From assembly GCA_038240295.1 (NCBI GenBank), contig JBBSDW010000182.1, forward strand, positions 1-5,637: a DNA stretch of 5,637 bases, in the 5' to 3' direction. The notes under the pieces are model-generated. The model had not been told where the DNA came from, ran no database searches, and saw only the letters and a list, made by a program, of their open reading frames with translations. The position numbers were made by a program, and so were the translations under genes. This DNA comes from JABDDM01 sp038240295 (GTDB lineage: Bacteria; Bacteroidota; Ignavibacteria; Palsa-1295). This document shows positions 1 through 5,536 of this stretch, piece by piece. The stretch's first letter is position 1; each line of letters starts with the position of its first letter.

Positions 1-363
1 CTCTTTCGAAGCATATTTATCGGTAGTCTCCTCGCTGGTTCGAAGTTCTGTAAGACGTATGCGTAGCTTCATTCCGGCATCGGCATGCCAGTATATATGC
101 CGTCCGTATTCCACCTTTACCTCAAATTCCGGAGTACCCATTGCCCATCCTGCGATCGCCCGAAGGGTCATGCGCTCGAATAAGAAAAACCGAAGCAGCC
201 GATCGACATTTGCCTCGACCGAAAATTCGCCGCCGAGTCTCCGCAGATCCTTCGGAAAATTATAAGCGGTGAGCGCCTTGCTTGTTCCAAGCAGCGCATC
301 ACTACCGGTCCATTCAAAATCGGGATGATCGGTATAGGAGGTGACGGGAGCTTTGGGCTTCAT
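1..363 (-). CDS. Partial N-terminus of a helical, possibly ferritin-like protein
   Basis: The minus strand is open from an ATG at 363-361 to the left edge, giving 121 residues with no stop; the C-terminus lies outside the window. The protein starts MKPKAPVTSY. Residues 50-108 look like two amphipathic helices. The first carries LLRFFLFERM (56-65, with E63). The second carries PEFEVKVEYGRHIYWHAD (78-95, with E81, E85, H89, H93 and D95) followed by LRIRLTELR (100-108). The pattern of Glu, His and Asp in paired helices followed by LRxRLxELR recalls uncharacterised ferritin-like or iron-binding proteins of Acidobacteria and FCB bacteria. That is a resemblance from memory, not a confirmed family match, and no metal site can be proven. 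ATG 363 is the first in-frame ATG; the only upstream sequence resembling a Shine-Dalgarno is a weak AGAAG. The gene is divergent from the secreted-protein gene at 580. Confidence 0.72.
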   Translation of the reverse strand, partial: MKPKAPVTSYTDHPDFEWTGSDALLGTSKALTAYNFPKDLRRLGGEFSVEANVDRLLRFFLFERMTLRAIAGWAMGTPEFEVKVEYGRHIYWHADAGMKLRIRLTELRTSEETTDKYASKE

Positions 364-426
364 GGGTGCTTCTATTGATGGATCGTTATGATGAGGGGAC
401 AACCGGAACCGACAGGGGAGAATTCC

Positions 427-513
427 ATGCCCCGCATTTCGGCGGCTACGGTTTATTTTGTCCACATTCGTCGCAGAATGCGTAACTTTATGGCGAGCTA
501 CGTGTATTCTTGA
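427..513 (+). CDS. Possible 28-residue basic small protein (weak)
   Basis: An ATG at 427 opens 28 codons ending in TGA at 511-513. It is preceded by AGGGGAG at 414-420, a good Shine-Dalgarno match with a 6-nt spacer, which is stronger than those in front of most genes here. The product begins MPRISAATVYF and contains a basic run HIRRRMR. There is no recognisable domain, and no second copy in the window to compare. It overlaps the putative promoter of the downstream secreted-protein gene. It could therefore be a leader peptide, an unrelated small protein, or chance; chance is quite possible at this length. Confidence 0.2.
   Translation: MPRISAATVYFVHIRRRMRNFMASYVYS
457..490 (+). promoter_or_regulatory. 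Possible Bacteroidota-type promoter for the secreted-protein gene
   Basis: TTTG at 457-460 is followed after 22 nt by TAACTTTA at 483-490, which matches the Bacteroidota -7 consensus TAnnTTTG in 7 of 8 positions counting the free ones. The spacing is longer than the usual 19-21 nt. Transcription from here would give a leader of about 80 nt before the ATG at 580. This is only a sequence match. Confidence 0.25.
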
Positions 514-568
514 AAGAGAGTTGTCGATTAACTAATTCACTGACTGTTGCCTCCGGAAGCCGCTCAAC

Positions 569-574
569 AGAGGG
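569..574 (+). promoter_or_regulatory. Ribosome binding site deciding the start at 580
   Basis: AGAGGG sits 5 nt before the ATG at 580. It supports that start over the in-frame TTG at 547, which would place 11 extra residues in front of an otherwise perfect signal peptide. Confidence 0.6.
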
Positions 575-579
575 TTCGC

Positions 580-2631
580 ATGAAATGTAAGACCATCGTC
601 CTGTTACTTCTCGCCTTTGTGCTGTCGAACGCTTTGTCGGCGTATGCGCAATGGCAAAATGTTGCTCCGAATTTGCTGGGCCATCTCGATGAATATGGAT
701 CGATGACCTTCAAGGATGGGGTCGTGTGGGCAGGCCTGTTCAATCTCTATTTTTCTCTCGACTCAGGAAAATCGTGGCAAAAATCTCCGCTTCCGATTCC
801 CGGGCATGTTTACGATATCGAGTTTTACGATGCGTCTACCGGTCTCGTAGCTACGAACACAGGAGCGTTCATCACGAGAGATCAGGGAGCTACCTGGACA
901 GGGGTGGGGCAGGTTGGCCAGAGCTATATCGCGGCTGGTTTTGGTCCGACTTCGAACGATCTTTTTCTGACGCAGACGAACACGGCGACTGTCAACACCT
1001 CAACTGACGGCGGTCAACAATGGACCAATTACAGCTTCGCGAGTTTTGGAGCAATGACGCGCATGCTGAAGAGTGGCGCGCTTGCTTCGCTTGGACTTCT
1101 TTCTGGGACGGGTCACGCGGAAATATCCATCAGCACCGATTTCGGTCAGACGTGGAATATCCAGCCAAGCTATACGAAATTCGATTGTTATAATTTCGTC
1201 GCCGATCCATGCGATGGCAACAGGATCTATGTCGTGAACGAAGAAGTCTATGTTCAGACGGATGGCTTTGCCCAACTCTATACTTCAAGCGACGTAGGCG
1301 CAACGTGGTCGCTCGGCGCGCCGCACGTTGTCAGGTATTACAACGCGTCGATGGCCGTGACGCCAAATGCGCTCTACATGGGCACATGTGCCGATGGGAT
1401 TCAACGGTCGACCGATCGCGGGTCGACGTGGAAAAATATCGGCGGTCCGAGCGCTCCGCCGGACACACGCGATCTCTGTGCGATCGACGACAACATTCTG
1501 CTTGCCGCAGATTCGAACGGCTCGATCTTTCGAACGATGAATTCGGGCGGCTCACCGGTAACGTCGAAGGATGTGCCGCTCGCTTTTTCGAATCCGTTCG
1601 TACAGACGCTCCGCGCAAATTCCTGCGCAGAGGTCGATACCTCGATCGAAGCGATCGTTACTTCGTGTTCGAGTACGATCGCAAAGCTCAAGGACGTTTC
1701 GATCACCGGCAGCAGCAATTTTTTCCTGATCGGCGATCCGAACATTGGCCAGAATTTTATTAACTCCGAGCCGATTCATGTCGGTTATGCGGGATTAGGC
1801 ACGCGTAGCGACACTGCAGTTTTGCATATCAGTTATACGGTCGGTTCGGTGGTACATGACACGATGATCGCCTTGACTGCAAAAGGGTTTGCAATGCAGG
1901 GTGTCTCGAGTTTCCCGGATGGCACGCTCCAGGCGCTGCCTAGCGATCCGGTAACCATCAAGGTTGCCGCGCATCTCTCGCCGGCGCTCGCGGTGAATTT
2001 ACTCACCGTGCACAGCATCACCTATCGTTTAACCTATTCCGGATCGCTGATCGATATGTCCAATTCTATGGCGACCTCACTTGTGACGCCTCGACAAGGT
2101 TGGGTCATCGGAAGCGCGACAGTCACGCCAGGAGGGCTCACGGTTACCGAGAATAATGTGAACCTGGAAAAGCTTGGGGATTCATTGTATCTTGGAAATG
2201 CAAAGTTCACGGCGCTCTCGTCCAATACGAGATCTACGACGGTCTATCTCGAACAGCTTGATCTGCAACTCGACACAGGTGTTGTGCATCTTTGCGTTGG
2301 CGGAGAAGGGGATTATCTTGCGCACGTTACTGTCATCACGAATGCAGTTACTGAAGCCACCGCCGTGTTGCCCGAAGTAAATCTCTATCCCGTTCCTTCT
2401 GGGAGAGGAGGGACGTTACGCCTTGAACTGAATTCGACAACTGCGATAGTTGCAGAGTTGCAACTCTACGATCTGCTTGGACGGAGTGTTGGCAGTCTCT
2501 CAAAAATTAACGTGCGACAAGGCAAGAACGAGATAGCGCTTAATGCTCCTCAGAATGCCGGCGTCTATTATTTACGCATGAGCAACGCATCTAATGCGTG
2601 GTCGGTCACAAAGAAGTTAGTGGTACGCTAA
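580..2631 (+). CDS. Secreted Asp-box beta-propeller protein with T9SS C-terminal sorting domain
   Basis: The 683-residue product is predicted to be exported and then secreted or anchored at the cell surface by the type IX secretion system. Residues 1-23 form a signal peptide: MKCK, a Leu-rich core, then cleavage after AYA before Q24. Residues 24 to about 325 carry BNR/Asp-box repeats of the form SxDxGxTW, as in sialidase, sortilin or YCF48-like propellers. They lie at 59-66, 99-106, 141-148, 185-192, 236-243 and 277-284, with a degenerate seventh at 319-324 lacking Asp and Trp. Residues about 333-437 look like an Ig-like beta domain containing C349 and C363. Residues about 445-590 look like another beta-sandwich, possibly cohesin-like. 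Residues 597-683 match the type A T9SS sorting domain: NLYPVPS, LQLYDLLGR, GVYYLRM and a basic end KKLVVR. No sialidase catalytic residues can be assigned, so the propeller more likely binds than cuts. The start is chosen from the Shine-Dalgarno and the signal peptide. The gene ends inside the stop codon of recQ. Ligand and role are unknown. Confidence 0.9.
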   Translation: MKCKTIVLLLLAFVLSNALSAYAQWQNVAPNLLGHLDEYGSMTFKDGVVWAGLFNLYFSLDSGKSWQKSPLPIPGHVYDIEFYDASTGLVATNTGAFITRDQGATWTGVGQVGQSYIAAGFGPTSNDLFLTQTNTATVNTSTDGGQQWTNYSFASFGAMTRMLKSGALASLGLLSGTGHAEISISTDFGQTWNIQPSYTKFDCYNFVADPCDGNRIYVVNEEVYVQTDGFAQLYTSSDVGATWSLGAPHVVRYYNASMAVTPNALYMGTCADGIQRSTDRGSTWKNIGGPSAPPDTRDLCAIDDNILLAADSNGSIFRTMNSGGSPVTSKDVPLAFSNPFVQTLRANSCAEVDTSIEAIVTSCSSTIAKLKDVSITGSSNFFLIGDPNIGQNFINSEPIHVGYAGLGTRSDTAVLHISYTVGSVVHDTMIALTAKGFAMQGVSSFPDGTLQALPSDPVTIKVAAHLSPALAVNLLTVHSITYRLTYSGSLIDMSNSMATSLVTPRQGWVIGSATVTPGGLTVTENNVNLEKLGDSLYLGNAKFTALSSNTRSTTVYLEQLDLQLDTGVVHLCVGGEGDYLAHVTVITNAVTEATAVLPEVNLYPVPSGRGGTLRLELNSTTAIVAELQLYDLLGRSVGSLSKINVRQGKNEIALNAPQNAGVYYLRMSNASNAWSVTKKLVVR

Positions 2632-4817
2632 AGCGATTGTGAGGACGAACTTGCTTTCCAAACTTCATAGGCGCGTATGAAGTGAAGTTCGTCGTAGGTG
2701 AACGTTGCACCGTTATGATTCTCGATCAAGTGATCGAGTACGGGCTTTAGGAACTGCCAGCCCTGGCTTTCAAACGCATCGCGCATAAGTTTGTGACGTT
2801 CGGGAGGTACGAGTTTCTTGAAGAGCGCTTCGTCACCCGCAGCGATGAGTTGGGTAACGTGTTTAACCACCGTGCCCTGCGTGATGCCGGTCGTGTTCGC
2901 CGCTTCTTCGAGGGTCATTCCCCGATCGAGGAATGATTTGGTTTGGAAGGCACCGTCGACAGGCCGTCCGATCTCCGGAAACTTCGCCAATTCGAACGGG
3001 ATCGGCTTGGCGTCAGCGTGTTCATCGGTATAGTGCTTGACCGCCATCAGGACTTTCTCGCCGTAGCGCCGCGCTTTGATATCGCCAACTCCCGTGATGT
3101 CCCGCAGCGCATCCCGCGTTAGTGGCAATCCGGCAGCGATGCTTCGCAGCACTTTGTCGTGGAAAATAACATAGGGCGCAACATCATCGCGCACCGCGAT
3201 CTCTTTTCGAATTTCACGCAGCCGCTGGAACAGCTCTTCGTGAATCCCTTCGCCTTCATTGCCGGACCTTATTCGAACGCCCTCGCCCTTCGCCGGCATA
3301 TTGATCTCGACCTTCTCGCGGTCTTTAAGCGACTGGATACCCTTACTGGTAACTCGGATCACTCCGTGTTGTTCGTGATCCTGCATGATGTAACCGAGCC
3401 GGTGCAATTCTGCCGCGACCCATTTCCACTCGCTTTGCGAATATTCTTTGCCAACGCCATAGGTCGGCAGCTGGTCATGCCTCCAGTCAATCACCTTCTG
3501 ATTCTCCGAGCCGCGCAAGATCGCGATGACATGCCCCGCGCCAAATTTCTGGTTCACACGAAGCACGCAGGAGAGAAACATTTGCGCTTGCCTCGTAACA
3601 TCGTATTTTTTCTGCGATGTCGGATCCGAGCAGTTATCGCAGCCCGAACAAGGACGCTCGTTGAAGGCCTCATCGAAATAAGCAAGCAACTTCGCACGCC
3701 GGCAGTCTTCGCACTGTGCAAAGCCCACCATAAGGTCAAGCTCTTTCCGGGCATGAATGCGCTCTTTATCATCCGACATATCGTCGATGAATCGGAGCAA
3801 TTTCACGCGGTCGGAGAGGCTGAAAAAAAGAAGGCATTCGGCATCGAGCCCGTCCCGGCCCGCGCGACCCGTCTCTTGATAATAACCGGCGAGATTCTTG
3901 GGGAGATCATAATGAACGACGTAGCGTACGTTCGATTTATTGATACCCATTCCGAAGGCGATCGTCGCGCAAACGATCTCTACTTCGTCGCGGCTGAATT
4001 TTTCCTGATTGCGCGATCGCGCATCGCGTTCGAGTCCGGCGTGATAAGGGATCGCTCGAAAACCCTGCTGTTGCAGCGCTTTTGCGAGTTGTTCCGTCCC
4101 ATCACGCGATAGACAATAGACGATCCCGCATTCCGATTTGTGCCGATTAAGAAACGTGACAAGCTCGTCGAATTGCTTGCGTTTGGGCAGAACGCGATAG
4201 TGGAGGTTCGGCCGGTTGAAGCTCGCGCGAAATGTCTTTGCCCCGCCCAGATGGAGTTGACGAAGGATATCCTCCTGCACACGAGAGGTGGCTGTGGCGG
4301 TCATTGCAATAAGCGGCACATTCGGCCAGCGCTCTTTAATCAGCGAGAGCTTGCGATACTCGGCTCGAAAATCATGCCCCCATTCACTGATACAGTGCGC
4401 CTCATCAACGGCAACGAGGGAAAGTTTTACCCGGTCGAGAAATGCGAGAAAGCTTCCATTGACAAGCCGCTCCGGTGCAACATAAATAAGCTTGTATTTG
4501 CCGGCAAGAGCATTGCCCATTCGCTGGTCCATTTCCTGCCCGCTTAGCGTGCTATTGAGGAAGGTTGCGGAAATCCCTGCGGCATTCAGCTGATCGACCT
4601 GATCCTTCATCAACGCAATCAGCGGACTTACCACCAGCGTAACCCCATCACTTACCGCAGCCGGAAGCTGATAGCACAGCGATTTACCACCACCCGTCGG
4701 CATCAGGACAAAGGCGTTCTTGCCAGCCAGCAGCGAGTTGACGATCTCTTCCTGGAGCGGCCGAAATTCGGAATAACCGAAATGCTTCTGAAGTGCAGCG
4801 TGAAGGGTCTCGGTCAT
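2628..4817 (-). CDS. recQ: ATP-dependent DNA helicase RecQ
   Basis: This 729-residue protein is a 3'-5' superfamily 2 DNA helicase that unwinds forks, recombination intermediates and other structured DNA in the cytoplasm. All core motifs are present: motif 0 FRPLQEEI (18-25), Walker A TGGGKS (41-46), motif Ia SPLIALMKDQV (64-74), DEAH (138-141), the RecQ aromatic loop CISEWGHDFR (142-151), TATAT (173-177), IVYCLSR (232-238), FGMGIN (288-293) and QETGRAGRDG with the arginine finger (314-323). The zinc-binding cysteines are C372, C390, C393 and C396, followed by an RQC winged-helix region (about 400-500) and an HRDC domain (about 525-597). Residues about 620-725 add a helix-turn-helix tail (MTLEEAANTTGITQGTVVKH, 634-653) seen in longer RecQ proteins, which explains the length compared with roughly 610 residues in E. 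coli. ATG 4817 places motif 0 at the usual distance from the N-terminus; the Shine-Dalgarno is weak. Nothing suggests inactivation. It lies 120 nt downstream of the HEPN-like gene. Confidence 0.97.
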   Translation of the reverse strand: MTETLHAALQKHFGYSEFRPLQEEIVNSLLAGKNAFVLMPTGGGKSLCYQLPAAVSDGVTLVVSPLIALMKDQVDQLNAAGISATFLNSTLSGQEMDQRMGNALAGKYKLIYVAPERLVNGSFLAFLDRVKLSLVAVDEAHCISEWGHDFRAEYRKLSLIKERWPNVPLIAMTATATSRVQEDILRQLHLGGAKTFRASFNRPNLHYRVLPKRKQFDELVTFLNRHKSECGIVYCLSRDGTEQLAKALQQQGFRAIPYHAGLERDARSRNQEKFSRDEVEIVCATIAFGMGINKSNVRYVVHYDLPKNLAGYYQETGRAGRDGLDAECLLFFSLSDRVKLLRFIDDMSDDKERIHARKELDLMVGFAQCEDCRRAKLLAYFDEAFNERPCSGCDNCSDPTSQKKYDVTRQAQMFLSCVLRVNQKFGAGHVIAILRGSENQKVIDWRHDQLPTYGVGKEYSQSEWKWVAAELHRLGYIMQDHEQHGVIRVTSKGIQSLKDREKVEINMPAKGEGVRIRSGNEGEGIHEELFQRLREIRKEIAVRDDVAPYVIFHDKVLRSIAAGLPLTRDALRDITGVGDIKARRYGEKVLMAVKHYTDEHADAKPIPFELAKFPEIGRPVDGAFQTKSFLDRGMTLEEAANTTGITQGTVVKHVTQLIAAGDEALFKKLVPPERHKLMRDAFESQGWQFLKPVLDHLIENHNGATFTYDELHFIRAYEVWKASSSSQSL
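2644..2693. repeat. Nested inverted repeat just past the stop of the secreted-protein gene
   Basis: Outer arms GACGAACTT (2644-2652) and AAGTTCGTC (2685-2693) pair perfectly over 9 bp. Inner arms ACTTCATA (2662-2669) and TATGAAGT (2676-2683) pair perfectly over 8 bp around a 6-nt loop. Unpaired bases are nine on the left (2653-2661) and one on the right (2684). The structure lies 12 nt after the stop of the plus-strand gene, inside the last codons of recQ. Neither strand has a T tract after it, so it is not a standard intrinsic terminator, but it could end or protect the plus-strand mRNA. Confidence 0.65.
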
Positions 4818-4836
4818 GAATCTGGGGCGTCGTTCG

Positions 4837-4866
4837 GAAAAATATTTTCAGAGCTTACAACGTCAA
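4837..4866 (-). promoter_or_regulatory. Candidate recQ promoter
   Basis: Read on the minus strand, TTGACG (4866-4861) carries a TTG. It is followed, after exactly 19 nt counted from that TTG, by TATTTTTC (4844-4837). The second box matches the Bacteroidota -7 consensus TAnnTTTG except at the last base, and the spacing is the consensus value. The same sequence also reads as a sigma-70-like TTGACG, 16 nt, TATTTT. It would leave only a short leader before the recQ ATG at 4817, and it would let recQ be transcribed independently of the HEPN-like gene. Sequence match only. Confidence 0.42.
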
Positions 4867-4902
4867 CTCAGCTACTCGAAGTTCGAAGGAAGGCCTGTTA
4901 AC

Positions 4903-4968
4903 CCACGGAAATTAGAGTGCGAAACCACGTTCGAGGTTCAACCCACACTCAGGAATAAATTTCCGTGG
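4903..4968. repeat. Nested inverted repeat straddling the end of the HEPN-like gene
   Basis: An 11-bp perfect inverted repeat, CCACGGAAATT (4903-4913) and AATTTCCGTGG (4958-4968), encloses a second stem GAGTG (4915-4919) and CACTC (4946-4950). That in turn encloses CGAA (4920-4923) and TTCG (4930-4933) around a 6-nt loop. The stop codon of the HEPN-like gene (4938-4940) is within the inner region. There is no T tract on either strand, so a classic terminator is unlikely. It could be a 3'-end structure, a processing site or a small palindromic element. Confidence 0.65.
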
Positions 4969-5513
4969 TACGCTTCAAGTGGTCCACACAATCTCAAATA
5001 TGGAATTGTCTCCGTTCTCGAAAATTCTGAGCAGTGCTCCTTAGTCACTTTCGGAGTCAGCTGATACAGCGCGCTGAAGTGAGCGATCACAACACTAAGA
5101 TTCAAGATCGCCTTGCGAACATGGCGCGGTCGAATGCGGGAACTCGAAGAATTACTCGGGTCGCTTAGATTTGCTAAATATCGCGAGATCCTGGATAAAT
5201 TTTGGAGCGTCTTATAGGCGTTGAAGGTTGTCTGGTCGATTCGTCTCGACGCCCACTTCCCGGAGGGGTTAATGAAGGCTTCAACGCCTCCATGCGATCG
5301 GAAGTGGTGAGCACTCTGAGCCAGATGTGCATTCATAAGGTGGAGGGCGCTGTAAAGGCACACCGTAACCTGCCAATCCTGGAACTCAGAATCAGCAGAA
5401 TCGAAGTAGCCCAAAAATTCGAGGTTGTGCTCGAATTGCCCGATGTGATCTTGAAAACTTGGCAAAAGGCTACGAAGCGAATGATGTAAAATGTGGAGGC
5501 ATTTCGCACCCAT
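4938..5513 (-). CDS. HEPN-like domain protein
   Basis: This 191-residue all-helical protein has no signal peptide or membrane segment. Residues 46-65 (DWQVTVCLYSALHLMNAHLA), 69-83 (HHFRSHGGVEAFINP) and 99-114 (AYKTLQNLSRISRYLA) reproduce the pattern of uncharacterised HEPN proteins. These carry a tryptophan-led helix containing YxALH, then a His/Arg-SH loop, then a Y-x2-L-x3-SRxxRY helix. HEPN proteins are often RNases of toxin-antitoxin or defence modules, but many are non-catalytic. The only RX4-6H match is R126-IRPR-H131, which lacks the polar residue normally after the Arg, so nuclease activity is doubtful. Residues about 153-191 form a tail with no recognised motif. The ATG at 5513 has AGAGAG (5524-5519) 5 nt upstream. 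It appears to follow a partial gene by 23 nt, suggesting co-transcription. By eye it is more AT-rich (mid-40s % GC) than recQ, which could indicate transfer. The family call is from motif recognition only. Confidence 0.62.
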   Translation of the reverse strand: MGAKCLHILHHSLRSLLPSFQDHIGQFEHNLEFLGYFDSADSEFQDWQVTVCLYSALHLMNAHLAQSAHHFRSHGGVEAFINPSGKWASRRIDQTTFNAYKTLQNLSRISRYLANLSDPSNSSSSRIRPRHVRKAILNLSVVIAHFSALYQLTPKVTKEHCSEFSRTETIPYLRLCGPLEAYHGNLFLSVG

Positions 5514-5536
5514 CCTGACTCTCTACTACGATAGTA

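Larger units (their letters stand above)
364..579. other. Divergent intergenic region (216 bp)
   Basis: This spacer lies between the minus-strand gene starting at 363 and the plus-strand gene starting at 580, so it should hold promoters in both directions. On the plus strand I see one imperfect Bacteroidota-type promoter (457-490) and a second -7-like box, TATTCTTG at 505-512, with no matching -33 element. A 28-codon ORF with a strong Shine-Dalgarno lies at 427-513. I could not find a convincing promoter for the minus-strand gene. No tRNA, long repeat or terminator is visible. Confidence 0.7.

Noticed and set aside
59..265. Plus-strand frame of 68 codons at the left end
   Set aside because: It is opposite a longer minus-strand frame that is open for all 121 codons from 363 to the edge and has a more protein-like composition.
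547..579. In-frame TTG start 33 nt upstream of the secreted-protein ATG
   Set aside because: It would add 11 residues in front of a standard signal peptide, and the Shine-Dalgarno AGAGGG is placed for the ATG at 580.
1209..1763. 184-codon plus-strand frame inside the secreted-protein gene
   Set aside because: It overlaps the propeller and Ig-like coding region in another frame and gives an Arg-rich, low-plausibility product, typical of a shadow frame.
4010..4023. 14-bp perfect palindrome TGCGCGATCGCGCA
   Set aside because: It is inside recQ and encodes ordinary residues (around RDARSRNQ). It has no partner site and no regulatory context, and is explained by codon use.
3159..4112. Long plus-strand open frame of 317 codons opposite recQ
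   Set aside because: It is a shadow of the recQ coding strand. RecQ shows every family motif in the opposite frame, and the plus-strand product has no recognisable domain.
2628..4817. Reading RecQ as part of a defence system because of its C-terminal helix-turn-helix
   Set aside because: The length and the HTH tail are normal for the longer form of bacterial RecQ. All motifs are canonical, so it is best read as a housekeeping helicase.
4816..5064. Plus-strand frame of 82 codons between recQ and the HEPN-like gene
   Set aside because: It runs antisense through the intergenic spacer and the end of the HEPN-like gene. It has no Shine-Dalgarno and no domain, and it covers the recQ promoter region.
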